Source: Raineyella sp. LH-20 (GTDB lineage: Bacteria; Actinomycetota; Actinomycetes; Propionibacteriales; Propionibacteriaceae). From it: a stretch of DNA of 64,000 bases. The stretch's first letter is position 1. Every line of letters starts with the position of its first letter. Made by a program: the position numbers and the translations under genes. Where the stretch lies: positions 2,666,001 to 2,730,000 of the forward strand of contig NZ_CP137003.1 in NCBI RefSeq assembly GCF_033110965.1, given 5' to 3'. Shown in pieces: positions 23,867 to 33,709 of the stretch. The notes beneath the pieces were generated by a model that was not told where the DNA came from, did not search any database, and worked only from the letters and a program-made list of their open reading frames with translations.

Positions 23867-25072
23867 ATGCGTGAGTACATCCTCGTCCTGCTGGTGGCCG
23901 CTGCGGTCACCTACCAGCTGAGCGGGTGGGCGCGTCGGGCGGCCATCCGCTTCGGGGCCGTCGCCAAGGTCCGGTCCCGGGACGTCCACGTGGTGCCGAC
24001 GCCCTACTTCGGCGGAGTGGCGATGCTCGTGGGGGTGGCCGCAGCCTTCCTGCTGTCGATGAACCTGCCGTTCCTCGGTCGACACGAGATCGTCCGCCAC
24101 GACGCCACCTGGATCCTGGTCGCGGTCGCGGTGCTGTGTGCCGTCGGGGTGCTGGACGACCTGTTGGACATCAGCGCCCTGACGAAGTTCGCCGGCCAGG
24201 TGCTGGCGGCCGGGATCGTCGTCCAGGCGGGCGTACGGATGCTGTGGATCCCGTTGCCCGACCGGATCATCTCGTTGGACACGGCGAGTTCGATCGTGAT
24301 GACGGTCTTCTTCGTGGTGGTCTGCACCAATGCGGTCAACTTCGTCGACGGCCTGGACGGCCTGGCGGCCGGGGTGGTCGGCATCGGTGCGGCGGCGTTC
24401 TTCACCTACTCCTACATCCTCGCGGTGGAACAGGACCTGGTCCGCGCCACCACGGCCAGTGTGGTGTCGGTGGCGATCGTCGGGGTCTGTCTGGGTTTCC
24501 TGCCGCACAACGTGCATCCGTCGAAGATGTTCATGGGCGACTCCGGCTCGATGCTGCTCGGCTTCCTGCTGGCCACCTCGACGGTGAGCCTGACCGGCCA
24601 GTTCGACTCCTCCAAGCTCGAGGCCGGCGGCGGTGACCTGCTGCCGGCCTACCTGCCGTTGGTGCTGCCGATCGCGATCCTCGGGTTGCCGCTGCTCGAC
24701 CTCGTGCTGGCCTGGATCCGGCGTGCCAACCAGGGCAACTGGTGGTTCGTGGCGGACAAGGGCCACCTGCACCACCAGTTGCTCCGCCGGGGCTACACCC
24801 ACCGCGGGGCGGTGGCGGTGATGTACCTGTGGACCGCACTGTTGTCCTTCGGGGTGATGACGATCGGTCTCACCCGCAGTGCGGTCCTGATCGTCGTCTG
24901 GTGCGCCGCCGCGGTCGCGGTCGTGGTGGTCACCCTGGGGCCCGGCCCCCGACTGCTCGGGGTCGCGACCCGGCATCGTACGGATCGGCCCGCAGCGACC
25001 CCGTCGACGGCCGGCCAGCCCCCTGCTCCGCCGGCCTCCGGACCGCGCCGTGCGGCACGGCGCAGACGGTGA
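23867..25072 (+). CDS. wecA: Decaprenyl/undecaprenyl-phosphate GlcNAc-1-phosphate transferase (MraY/WecA family)
   Basis: Integral membrane enzyme that moves GlcNAc-1-phosphate (or a related sugar phosphate) from UDP to polyprenyl phosphate, starting cell-wall linker or polysaccharide synthesis. The 401-residue protein has about 11 predicted helices and the family motifs: V-L-D-D-L-L-D (Mg-binding), N-A-V-N-F-V-D-G-L-D-G-L, the M-G-D-S-G-S-M loop, and the H-L-H-H-Q-L-L-R-R-G WecA-type signature. The C-terminal tail is basic and proline-rich. It starts 3 nt after tsaC. The position just before the ATP synthase operon matches the mycobacterial homologue. Confidence 0.9.
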   Translation: MREYILVLLVAAAVTYQLSGWARRAAIRFGAVAKVRSRDVHVVPTPYFGGVAMLVGVAAAFLLSMNLPFLGRHEIVRHDATWILVAVAVLCAVGVLDDLLDISALTKFAGQVLAAGIVVQAGVRMLWIPLPDRIISLDTASSIVMTVFFVVVCTNAVNFVDGLDGLAAGVVGIGAAAFFTYSYILAVEQDLVRATTASVVSVAIVGVCLGFLPHNVHPSKMFMGDSGSMLLGFLLATSTVSLTGQFDSSKLEAGGGDLLPAYLPLVLPIAILGLPLLDLVLAWIRRANQGNWWFVADKGHLHHQLLRRGYTHRGAVAVMYLWTALLSFGVMTIGLTRSAVLIVVWCAAAVAVVVVTLGPGPRLLGVATRHRTDRPAATPSTAGQPPAPPASGPRRAARRRR

Positions 25073-25081
25073 CCAGCACTT

Positions 25082-25097
25082 TGTGCTACGTTTCACA
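25082..25097. promoter_or_regulatory. CRP/GlxR-like site overlapping the atp operon promoter (9 of 10 match)
   Basis: TGTGC-TACGTT-TCACA differs from TGTGA-N6-TCACA at one defined position. The spacer itself is the TACGTT box proposed as -10, so a bound regulator would block RNA polymerase. It ends 5 bp before the first possible ATG of the operon. Confidence 0.45.
25087..25092 (+). promoter_or_regulatory. Candidate -10 of the ATP synthase operon
   Basis: TACGTT, 10 nt before the ATG at 25103. It lies within the CRP-like dyad. Confidence 0.35.
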
Positions 25098-25102
25098 AGC
25101 TG

Positions 25103-25675
25103 ATGTCGGACGGCATCGCAAGGGGCCTCCAAGGGAGTGGGAAGCACCGCAGGATGAGTACGGTCATGGCGATGGATGAGCACGTGGAGGGCGACGCGTC
25201 GTCCTCTGCTGATCGCCCCGTCAGCCGTACCGCCACCGGGGTCTCCACCGTCCTGGTCCGCCGGCTGCTGCTGGCCGGCCTGATCGGCGGCCACCTCGGC
25301 CTGCTGGTCGCCACGCTCGTCGCCGGTCTGGTCGGTGGGGGAGTGGCCGCCGCCTCGGCCGCGGTCGGTGCCGTCCTCGCGATCCTCTTCTTCAGTCTCG
25401 GCCAGGCCGTCGTGCTGCGTTACGCCGAGCGGGAGGGCGCCGTGCTGCTGGTCGCGGCCCTCGTCTCGTACGGCATCCGGGCCTCCGGACTGGCCGGCGC
25501 CGTGGCCCTCTACGAGGCAGCCGGACTGGACCTGCTCGACCGCACCGCCACCGCCGCGGGCATGGTGGCCACCGTGCTGCTGTGGACAACGGTGGAGGTG
25601 GTCACTTTCGCACGGATGCGCATTCCTGTATATGACCTCGGTTACACCGAGCAGCCGCGAATGAACCGGGAGTGA
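25103..25675 (+). CDS. ATP synthase subunit I-like membrane protein
   Basis: First gene of the ATP synthase operon. The 190-residue protein has a variable polar N-terminus and four predicted membrane helices (about 53-75, 80-102, 113-135 and 148-172), the layout of the AtpI/ATP-synthase-I family (PF03899-like), which is thought to aid c-ring assembly or Mg2+ supply. The start is uncertain: ATG 25103 lies just after a TACGTT box, whereas ATG 25154 removes 17 residues and is equally compatible with the membrane part. Sequence similarity is weak; context supports the call. Confidence 0.7.
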   Translation: MSDGIARGLQGSGKHRRMSTVMAMDEHVEGDASSSADRPVSRTATGVSTVLVRRLLLAGLIGGHLGLLVATLVAGLVGGGVAAASAAVGAVLAILFFSLGQAVVLRYAEREGAVLLVAALVSYGIRASGLAGAVALYEAAGLDLLDRTATAAGMVATVLLWTTVEVVTFARMRIPVYDLGYTEQPRMNRE

Positions 25676-25695
25676 CGCCGCGACATGCCAACTGA

Positions 25696-25701
25696 TAGTG
25701 T
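25696..25701 (+). promoter_or_regulatory. Possible internal -10 before the AtpZ-like gene
   Basis: TAGTGT followed by a predicted start near 25708 and, 14 nt later, the strong Shine-Dalgarno AGGAGG (25722-25727) of the next gene. Confidence 0.25.
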
Positions 25702-25735
25702 CCGAGGCGCGCTGAAGGACGAGGAGGTCGACAAC

Positions 25736-25999
25736 GTGGGTATCCGGCGCCGTACGCCTGGCAAGCCCGAATCCTCGTTGCTTCCCCCCGGCGAACCGGT
25801 CGGGATGGAGACGGGACTACGTATCCTGTCCTACCTCGCGTCGGGCCTCATCCTCTATGGGGGGCTCGGCTGGCTCGGCGACAAGTTCCTGGGCACTGCC
25901 TTCCTGCTGCCCATCGGGCTCATCATCGGTCTGGTGCTGGCCATGTTCGTGATCATCAGACGATACAACCCCGATCCCGGCGACAAGCCGACGAAGTAG
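25736..25999 (+). CDS. AtpZ/AtpI-like small membrane protein of the ATP synthase operon
   Basis: An 87-residue protein with a polar N-terminus, then two hydrophobic helices (about 28-48 and 53-75) separated by a short L-G-D-K-F segment, and an R-R-Y-N-P-D tail. This is the pattern of the AtpZ / F0F1-ATPase-associated family (PF09527-like). The GTG at 25736 is preferred because AGGAGG lies 8 nt upstream. An alternative ATG at 25685 has no ribosome-binding site but would add 17 residues. The role is inferred from position and topology. Confidence 0.7.
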   Translation: MGIRRRTPGKPESSLLPPGEPVGMETGLRILSYLASGLILYGGLGWLGDKFLGTAFLLPIGLIIGLVLAMFVIIRRYNPDPGDKPTK

Positions 26000-26048
26000 T
26001 AGTCCGGATGGAGACCATGACGTACGACATCGAAGTTGAGGAGGAACG

Positions 26049-26909
26049 GTGGGTCCGTTGACACTGCCGGCCCTGGTGGGAGCGCTCGTCCCGCTGGAAG
26101 GCGGACACTATGAATCCCCCGGCGTGAAGGACTTCCGGTTCTTCTGTGAAGCCACTGCCCCGAGCGCGACCAACCCGGGCAACGTCGCGGGTTGTACGTT
26201 CGGCATCGACTGGATGAACAAGCCGTTCTGGCAGGCGATCATCGGTGCGGCGCTCGTCATCGTGCTGTGGTTCATCGCCTCGCGCAACCTGAAGCTGGTC
26301 CCGAGCAAGGGCCAGTTCTTCTGGGAGTACGTGTACAACTTCATCCGCAACGGCGTGGCCCGCGACATCCTCGGCCCCGAGTACCGGCGCTACCTGCCGT
26401 ACCTGCTGGGTCTGTTCAGCTTCCTGCTGGTGAACAACTGGTTCGGTGAGACCTTCGTCTTCATGCTGCCGACGTTCTCCAACATCGGCTACGCCTGGGC
26501 GCTGGCCATCATGTCCTGGGTCATCTACATCGGTGCCGGCATCCACAAGCACGGGTTCGGCCACTACATGAAGATGCAGCTGATCCCCGAAGGCGTCCCC
26601 GTCTACCTGTACCCGGTGATCATCCCGCTGGAGTTCCTGTCGAACTTCATCACCCGGCCGCTCACGCTCGGCTTGCGTCTCTTCGCCAACATGTTCGCCG
26701 GCCACCTGGTCGTGATGGTGTTCGTGATCGGTGGTGCCTACCTGCTGACCCTGCCGCACAACGCGTTCTACAACGTGTCGGGCGCGGTCTCGCTGATCTT
26801 CAGCTTCGCGATCCTCTTCCTGGAGCTGTTCATCGGATTCCTGCAGGCCTACATCTTCACCGTCCTGACCGCGCAGTACATCCACTCCTCCCTCGCCGAG
26901 GCGCACTGA
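26049..26909 (+). CDS. atpB: ATP synthase F0 subunit a
   Basis: Membrane subunit forming the two proton half-channels against the c ring. The 286-residue product has five to six predicted helices and the essential Arg in L-G-L-R-L-F-A-N-M-F-A-G-H, followed by the conserved Q-A-Y-I-F-T-V-L motif of the last helix. The GTG at 26049 is preceded by GAGGAAC. The N-terminal ~65 residues are extracytoplasmic and contain two Cys. Confidence 0.96.
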   Translation: MGPLTLPALVGALVPLEGGHYESPGVKDFRFFCEATAPSATNPGNVAGCTFGIDWMNKPFWQAIIGAALVIVLWFIASRNLKLVPSKGQFFWEYVYNFIRNGVARDILGPEYRRYLPYLLGLFSFLLVNNWFGETFVFMLPTFSNIGYAWALAIMSWVIYIGAGIHKHGFGHYMKMQLIPEGVPVYLYPVIIPLEFLSNFITRPLTLGLRLFANMFAGHLVVMVFVIGGAYLLTLPHNAFYNVSGAVSLIFSFAILFLELFIGFLQAYIFTVLTAQYIHSSLAEAH

Positions 26910-26940
26910 CGCCGAGGCGGTTCCGCCCCTCCCACAGTTC

Positions 26941-26970
26941 TCTTCTCACTGCAACCGAACCCTGAGAAGA
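26941..26970 (+). promoter_or_regulatory. Hairpin in the atpB-atpE intercistronic region
   Basis: TCTTCTCA (26941-26948) is the reverse complement of TGAGAAGA (26963-26970), separated by a 14-nt loop. It ends about 8 nt before the GAAAGGA ribosome-binding site of atpE. It could stabilise the downstream mRNA or raise atpE translation, consistent with the many c subunits needed per complex. Confidence 0.5.
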
Positions 26971-26989
26971 CCATCCGAAAGGAACGAGA

Positions 26990-27211
26990 ATGACCCCGTT
27001 GGAAATCGCTGGCAGCATGAACATGCTCGGCTACGGCCTTGCCACCCTCGGCCCGGCCATCGGCGTGGGCTGGATCTTCGCCTCCGTCATCAACGGCACC
27101 GCCCGTCAGCCTGAGGCCCGTGGCGCCATGATGAGCACCGCGTTCATCGGCTTCGCCGTGGTCGAGGCCCTGGCCATCATCGGCATCGCCCTGGCGTTCG
27201 TCCTTCAGTGA
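26990..27211 (+). CDS. atpE: ATP synthase F0 subunit c
   Basis: Proteolipid of the rotor ring, 73 residues forming a two-helix hairpin. The proton-carrying carboxylate is E59 in G-F-A-V-V-E-A-L-A. The polar loop is R-Q-P-E (39-42). The lack of a sodium-binding Gln/Thr pattern indicates a proton-type ring. It has a strong ribosome-binding site (GAAAGGA) and is preceded by an intercistronic hairpin. Its stop overlaps the atpF start (TGATG). Confidence 0.97.
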   Translation: MTPLEIAGSMNMLGYGLATLGPAIGVGWIFASVINGTARQPEARGAMMSTAFIGFAVVEALAIIGIALAFVLQ

Positions 27212-27756
27212 TGATTTCCATGGTGCCGATGGAACTCGACCTCGGCCCCCTCCTGCCCACCCACAACGCGGAGATCATCGTCGGGTTCATCCTGATGGTG
27301 CTGGTCTTCCTGGTGATGTGGAAGGCCGTCGTGCCGGCGTTCGAGAAGATGTACGCCGAGCGCGCCGCGGCGATCCAGGGTGGCATGGACAAGGCCGAGA
27401 AGGCCCAGGAAGAGGCGCAGGCAGCGCTGGCCGACTACAAGGCCCAGCTCGCCGAGGCCCGTACGGAGGCGGCTCGCATCCGCGAGGACGCCAAGAACCA
27501 GGGCGCCCAGATCATCGCCGAGATGCGCGAGCAGGCGAACGCCGAGGCGGAGCGGATCGTCGCGACGACCGCGGCGCAGATGGAGGCCGAGCGCAAGCTG
27601 GCCATGGGTGAGCTCCGCAACGAGGTCGGTGGCCTGGCCACCACCCTCGCCGGACGCATCGTCGGGGAGTCCCTCGATGACGACGAGCGGGCCCGCCGTA
27701 CGGTCGAGCGCTTCCTGGCTGATCTGGAGTCGCAGACGGAGACGGAGAAGGCATGA
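27211..27756 (+). CDS. atpF: ATP synthase F0 subunit b
   Basis: Peripheral stalk subunit of 181 residues. A single N-terminal membrane helix (about 20-42) is followed by a long charged coiled coil rich in Ala, Glu, Arg and Lys. The ATG at 27211 overlaps the atpE stop by 1 nt; the GTG just upstream at 27208 is less likely. The stop overlaps atpH (ATGA). Confidence 0.95.
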   Translation: MISMVPMELDLGPLLPTHNAEIIVGFILMVLVFLVMWKAVVPAFEKMYAERAAAIQGGMDKAEKAQEEAQAALADYKAQLAEARTEAARIREDAKNQGAQIIAEMREQANAEAERIVATTAAQMEAERKLAMGELRNEVGGLATTLAGRIVGESLDDDERARRTVERFLADLESQTETEKA

Positions 27757-28556
27757 GCCCCCAGACGGATCGCAACGAGCCACGGCTGAGCAGCCTGGAC
27801 CTGGCCCTGGACGCGCTGAACATGCATCCGGCGCTGGCTGAGGAACTGTTCTCGATCGCCGACCTGTTCGGTTCGGACCCGGCGCTGCGGCGCGCGGTCA
27901 CCGATCCCGGAGCTCCGGTGGAGGCTCGTCAGCAGCTCGTCGTCCGGTTGCTGGACGGAAAGGTCTCGCCCGAGGCCGTCGCCGTCCTGCGGCAGGCCGT
28001 CGGTCTGCGCTGGCGCACGGCGGGGGAGTTCGTGTCCGCCGTCGAGCGCCAGGCGATCCGGTCTGCTCTCGCCCAGGCACAGGTCACGGGTCAGCTGGAC
28101 CAGGTGGAGGACGAGCTGTTCCACCTGAACCGGACCGTGGCCGGCACGGCGGAACTGCGTGATGCCCTGTCCAACGACCGGCGGCCGCTGGCCGACCGTC
28201 AGGACGTGGTGGCCGGGCTGCTTGCCGGCAAGGCCGCACCGGCGACGGTCGTCCTGGCCCGCCGTGCGGTGGGCGCCCGGGCGCGCACCTTCGCCCACAC
28301 CATGGACGGCTACCTCGACCTGGCGGCGGCGCAGCGCAGTCGTGCCGTCGCCACCGTACGGGTCGCGCGGCCGCTGACGGCCGAGCAGACGGTTCGCCTG
28401 CAGGCTGCCCTCAACCAGCAGCTGGGTCGCCCGGTCAGCATGCACGTCGTCGAGGATCCCTCGGTCCTCGGGGGCGTCCGCGTCGAGGTCGGCGACGAAG
28501 TGATCGACGGGACCGTGGCGTCGCGCCTGGACGAGGCCCGCAAGCTGTTCTCCTGA
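27753..28556 (+). CDS. atpH: ATP synthase F1 subunit delta
   Basis: Connects the peripheral stalk to the top of F1. The 267-residue product is longer than the usual ~180 because of an N-terminal extension, common in actinobacteria. The conserved C-terminal region is visible as L-G-G-V-R-V-E-V-G-D-E-V-I-D-G-T-V. The ATG overlaps the atpF stop. Confidence 0.93.
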   Translation: MSPQTDRNEPRLSSLDLALDALNMHPALAEELFSIADLFGSDPALRRAVTDPGAPVEARQQLVVRLLDGKVSPEAVAVLRQAVGLRWRTAGEFVSAVERQAIRSALAQAQVTGQLDQVEDELFHLNRTVAGTAELRDALSNDRRPLADRQDVVAGLLAGKAAPATVVLARRAVGARARTFAHTMDGYLDLAAAQRSRAVATVRVARPLTAEQTVRLQAALNQQLGRPVSMHVVEDPSVLGGVRVEVGDEVIDGTVASRLDEARKLFS

Positions 28557-28637
28557 CGAGCAGCGCCGGCCGTCGCCCGGGTGACACCGGACCCAGAACT
28601 ACGAGACTCACAGACAACGAGAACAAGGACGCAGAAG

Positions 28638-30272
28638 ATGGCGGAACTTACTATTCGTCCGGAGGAGATCCGGAACGCACTGGACCAGTACGTCCAGCAA
28701 TTCACTCCGGAGACCTCCTCTCGTGAAGAGGTCGGCACGGTGGTCACCTCGGGCGACGGCATCGCCCGCGTCGAGGGCCTGCCCTCGGCGATGGCCAACG
28801 AGCTGCTGCGCTTCGAGAACGGCACGCTCGGCGTCGCCCAGAACCTCGAGGCGCGTGAGATCGGTGTCGTCGTGCTGGGTTCGTCCGAGGGCATCGACGA
28901 GGGCCAGACCGTACGCCGCACCGGCGACGTGCTGTCCGTCCCGGTCGGCGAGGGCTACCTCGGTCGCGTCGTCGACGCGATGGGCAACCCGATCGACGGA
29001 CTGGGCGAGATCACCGGCATCGAGGGCCGTCGTGCCCTGGAGATCCAGGCCGCCGGCGTGATGGACCGCCAGGAGGTCCGCGAGCCGCTGCAGACCGGTA
29101 TCAAGGCCATCGACTCGATGACCCCGATCGGCCGTGGCCAGCGCCAGCTCATCATCGGTGACCGTAAGACCGGCAAGACCGCCATTGCCATCGACACGAT
29201 CATCAACCAGAAGGCCAACTGGCAGTCCGGCGACCCGAAGAAGCAGGTGCGCTGCATCTACGTCGCGATCGGCCAGAAGGGCTCGACCGTCGCCGAGGTG
29301 CGCGGCGTGCTGGAGCAGGCCGGCGCCCTCGAGTACACCACCATCGTGAACGCCCCGGCGTCCGACCCGGCCGGCTACAAGTACATCGCCGCGTACGCCG
29401 GTTCGGCCATCGGCCAGCACTGGATGTACCAGGGCAAGCACGTCCTGATCGTCTTCGACGACCTGACCAAGCAGGCCGAGGCCTACCGCGCCATGTCGCT
29501 GCTGCTGCGTCGTCCCCCGGGCCGCGAGGCCTACCCCGGTGACGTGTTCTTCCTGCACTCCCGCCTGCTGGAGCGTTGCGCCAAGCTGTCCGACGCGCTG
29601 GGCGGCGGCTCGATGACCGGTCTGCCGATCATCGAGACCAAGGCCAACGACGTCTCGGCCTACATTCCGACCAACGTGATCTCGATCACCGACGGCCAGA
29701 TCTTCCTGCAGTCCGACCTGTTCAACGCGAACCAGCGCCCCGCCGTCGACGTCGGCATCTCGGTGTCCCGCGTCGGTGGTGCGGCCCAGACGAAGGCGAT
29801 GAAGGGTGTCTCCGGCACCCTGAAGATCGACCTGGCCCAGTACCGCGACCAGCAGGCGTTCGCGATGTTCGCGTCCAGCCTCGACGATGCGACGAAGCGG
29901 CAGCTGGAGCGCGGCGCCCGCCTCACCGAGCTGCTGCGCCAGAAGCAGTACTCGCCGTACCCGATGGAGCAGGAGGCCGTCTCTGTGTGGGCCGGCACCA
30001 CCGGCAAGCTGGACGAGGTCCCGGTCGCCGACGTGCTCCGCTTCGAGAAGGAGTACCTCGAGTACCTGGGTCGCAACACCGCACTGCTGACCACCATCCG
30101 CGACAGCGGCAAGCTCGACGACGAGGCCAAGGCCGGCCTGGAGCAGGCGCTGGCAGGGTTCCGTCAGGAGTTCCGCACCAGCGAGGGCAAGCCCCTGGGC
30201 ACCGAGCCGGAGCCGAAGAAGATCGGCGACGAGGACGTGGAGCACGAGCAGATCGTCGTGAAGAAGGCCTGA
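28638..30272 (+). CDS. atpA: ATP synthase F1 subunit alpha
   Basis: Non-catalytic nucleotide-binding subunit of 544 residues. P-loop G-D-R-K-T-G-K-T lies at about 174-181 and the P-A-S-D-P-A motif and beta-barrel domain are normal. It starts [11 protein letters not shown], and the ATG at 28638 is chosen because the family N-terminus begins there. The 81-bp gap after atpH has no other feature. The C-terminal ~25 residues are charged and extend past the usual end, as in mycobacterial alpha subunits. Confidence 0.97.
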   Translation: MAELTIRPEEIRNALDQYVQQFTPETSSREEVGTVVTSGDGIARVEGLPSAMANELLRFENGTLGVAQNLEAREIGVVVLGSSEGIDEGQTVRRTGDVLSVPVGEGYLGRVVDAMGNPIDGLGEITGIEGRRALEIQAAGVMDRQEVREPLQTGIKAIDSMTPIGRGQRQLIIGDRKTGKTAIAIDTIINQKANWQSGDPKKQVRCIYVAIGQKGSTVAEVRGVLEQAGALEYTTIVNAPASDPAGYKYIAAYAGSAIGQHWMYQGKHVLIVFDDLTKQAEAYRAMSLLLRRPPGREAYPGDVFFLHSRLLERCAKLSDALGGGSMTGLPIIETKANDVSAYIPTNVISITDGQIFLQSDLFNANQRPAVDVGISVSRVGGAAQTKAMKGVSGTLKIDLAQYRDQQAFAMFASSLDDATKRQLERGARLTELLRQKQYSPYPMEQEAVSVWAGTTGKLDEVPVADVLRFEKEYLEYLGRNTALLTTIRDSGKLDDEAKAGLEQALAGFRQEFRTSEGKPLGTEPEPKKIGDEDVEHEQIVVKKA

Positions 30273-30273
30273 G

Positions 30274-31227
30274 ATGGCTACCCTTCGCGAACTCCGTGAT
30301 CGGACCAGGTCGGTCCAGACCACGAAGAAGATCACCCGGGCGATGGAGCTCATCGCCGCGGCGCGGATCCGCAAGGCCCAGCAGGCCGCCGAGGCTGCCG
30401 ACCCGTACACCCGCGAGCTGACCCGGGCGATCCAGGCCGTGGCCAGCCGCCCGGACCTGGACCACCCGCTGCTCACCGAGCTGGAGCACCCGAAGCGGTC
30501 CGCCGTGCTGCTGGTGACCTCCGACCGAGGGCTGGCCGGTGGCTACTCGACCAACGTCCTGAAGGCGGGGGAGTCCGTACGGCACTACCTCACCGTCAAG
30601 CACCACCGGGAGATGGAGACCTACATCACCGGCAAGAAGGGTGTGGCGTTCCACGAGTTCCGCCAGCGGACGATCAAGCAGTCCTGGGAGGGTTTCTCCG
30701 ACGCCCCGACCTATCGGGACGCCGACACCATCTCCCGGGTGCTGCTGGATGCCTTCCTCACCCCGACCGAGGAGGGTGGCGTCGACGAGATCTTCCTCGT
30801 CTACACCCGCTTCGTGTCGCGGGTGAAGCAGGTGCCGCAGATCATCCGGCTGCTCCCGCTGGAGGTGGTCTCCGAGGAGGAGGCGGCCGAGCGGGCCGAG
30901 AGCGGTGCGCTGATGACCGAGCTGCACCACGCGCCGGTGTACCAGGAGGACCGGGTCGAGAATCCGTTCGACTTCGAGCCGAGCCCCGAGGGTGTCCTCG
31001 ACACCCTGCTGCCGCTGTACATCGGCAACCGTGTCTACCACGCGCTGATGCAGGCGGCGGCCTCCGAGCTGGCCGCACGTCAGGCGGCCATGAAGTCGGC
31101 CACCGACAACGCCAACGAACTGATCCGAAACCTGACGCGCGAAGCCAACCAGGCACGCCAGGCGGCGATCACCCAGGAAATTACCGAGATCGTGGGTGGC
31201 GCCGCCGCGCTGTCCGAGAGCGCGTGA
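30274..31227 (+). CDS. atpG: ATP synthase F1 subunit gamma
   Basis: Central rotor shaft, 317 residues. The N-terminal helix L-R-D-R-T-R-S-V-Q-T-T-K-K-I-T-R-A-M-E and the C-terminal helix R-Q-A-A-I-T-Q-E-I-T-E-I-V-G-G-A are the two arms of the coiled coil. The middle contains the S-D-R-G-L-A-G-G motif. It starts 1 nt after atpA. Confidence 0.97.
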   Translation: MATLRELRDRTRSVQTTKKITRAMELIAAARIRKAQQAAEAADPYTRELTRAIQAVASRPDLDHPLLTELEHPKRSAVLLVTSDRGLAGGYSTNVLKAGESVRHYLTVKHHREMETYITGKKGVAFHEFRQRTIKQSWEGFSDAPTYRDADTISRVLLDAFLTPTEEGGVDEIFLVYTRFVSRVKQVPQIIRLLPLEVVSEEEAAERAESGALMTELHHAPVYQEDRVENPFDFEPSPEGVLDTLLPLYIGNRVYHALMQAAASELAARQAAMKSATDNANELIRNLTREANQARQAAITQEITEIVGGAAALSESA

Positions 31228-31237
31228 GAGCGAGTGA

Positions 31238-32698
<1,461 letters not shown>

Positions 32699-32701
32699 GC
32701 G

Positions 32702-33133
32702 ATGGCCACGAGCACCCTCCACGTCGAGGTTGTCTCGGCCGAGCGCAGCATCTGGTCGGGCGAAGCGGTGAACATCATCGCGCGCACCGTCGAGGGCGAC
32801 ATCGGCATCCTTCCCGGTCACTCCCCGCTGGTCGCGCTGCTGCAGCCGTCCGCCGTGGAGATCTTCACCCTCGAGGGCAATCGTGAGGTCGTGGCCGTGG
32901 ACGGCGGATTCATCTCCGTCGCCCAGGGCCGGGTCTCGGTGCTGAGCGCGTTCGCCCGCCTCGGCCACGAGATCGACCAGCACGAGGCCGAGCAGGAGTA
33001 CGCGGCGGCTCGCGAGCGGATGGAGCACGAGTCCGACGACGAGGCCACCCGCCAGCACTTCAACCGGGCCCGCGCCCAGGTGCGCGCCGCGGAGAAGTAC
33101 ACCGGCCAGGCGAGCCCCGAGCTCGCAGTCTGA
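32702..33133 (+). CDS. atpC: ATP synthase F1 subunit epsilon
   Basis: Regulatory rotor subunit of 143 residues. An N-terminal beta-sandwich contains the conserved G-D-I-G-I-L-P-G-H-S-P-L segment (about 32-44) and the C-terminal helical part is rich in Ala/Arg/Glu. It starts 3 nt after atpD and is the last gene of the operon; a strong hairpin follows. Confidence 0.95.
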   Translation: MATSTLHVEVVSAERSIWSGEAVNIIARTVEGDIGILPGHSPLVALLQPSAVEIFTLEGNREVVAVDGGFISVAQGRVSVLSAFARLGHEIDQHEAEQEYAAARERMEHESDDEATRQHFNRARAQVRAAEKYTGQASPELAV

Positions 33134-33138
33134 CCTGT

Positions 33139-33175
33139 CACGGGTCGGCCGGGGATCTGTCCCGGCCGATCCGTG
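33139..33175 (+). terminator. Terminator of the ATP synthase operon
   Basis: Two stacked stems: CACGG/CCGTG (33139-33143 with 33171-33175) and TCGGCCGGG/CCCGGCCGA (33145-33153 with 33161-33169), with a 7-nt loop, starting 6 nt after the atpC stop. Confidence 0.75.
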
Positions 33176-33217
33176 CTGGCATCCAGTCCGGGAGTTCTGG
33201 ATCGGCACGGGCATCAG

Positions 33218-33223
33218 TAGAAT
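33218..33223 (+). promoter_or_regulatory. Candidate -10 of DUF2550 gene (leaderless)
   Basis: TAGAAT, a strong -10 match, then 6 nt and ATG at 33230. Confidence 0.55.
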
Positions 33224-33229
33224 GTGCCC

Positions 33230-33709
33230 ATGTTTCTGGCCATCCTCAAGTTCTGCCTCGTGGCGCTTGTCGTACTGGCCATCCCTGTCCTGCTTCTGCT
33301 GGCACGCCGGATCTGGTTGGTCCGCGCGGTAGGCGCCTTCGACTGCAGCATGATCCTCGAATCCGCGACTCCGGGCACCCGTTGGGTGTCCGGAGTCTGT
33401 CGTTTCCGGGGGGAGGAGCTGTGGTGGTATCCCGACTTCGGCCTGTCCTTCTCGCCGCGACAACGTTTTCCTCGCGATCGTACGATCGCCCTGCCCAGCC
33501 GTCCCCTGGAGGGTATCGGACCCTCCTCGGAGTTCGCCGACTACCGGGTCGTCCCGCTGAGCCGCAAGATCGGCGGCGGAACGGCCGTCTGGGACCTGGC
33601 GATGGCTCCCGCCGCAGTGATGGCCGTGCTGAGCTGGCTGGAGGCCGCGCCCCCGGGGATGGGGCACCGTCGGCCGCAGATGCCCCCCGGGGTCACCTCC
33701 GGCTCCTAG
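33230..33709 (+). CDS. DUF2550 family protein
   Basis: A 159-residue protein with one N-terminal membrane helix (about 5-27) followed by a cytoplasmic domain with W-x-S-G-V-C-R-F, L-W-W-Y-P-D-F-G-L-S and a conserved W-D-L-A-M-A-P-A-A segment. This family always follows atpC in actinobacteria (Rv1312 in M. tuberculosis) and has no assigned function. A well-placed TAGAAT gives it its own leaderless promoter after the operon terminator. Its TAG stop shares the CTAG tetranucleotide with the stop of the convergent cobO-like gene, so the two genes overlap tail to tail. Confidence 0.85.
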   Translation: MFLAILKFCLVALVVLAIPVLLLLARRIWLVRAVGAFDCSMILESATPGTRWVSGVCRFRGEELWWYPDFGLSFSPRQRFPRDRTIALPSRPLEGIGPSSEFADYRVVPLSRKIGGGTAVWDLAMAPAAVMAVLSWLEAAPPGMGHRRPQMPPGVTSGS

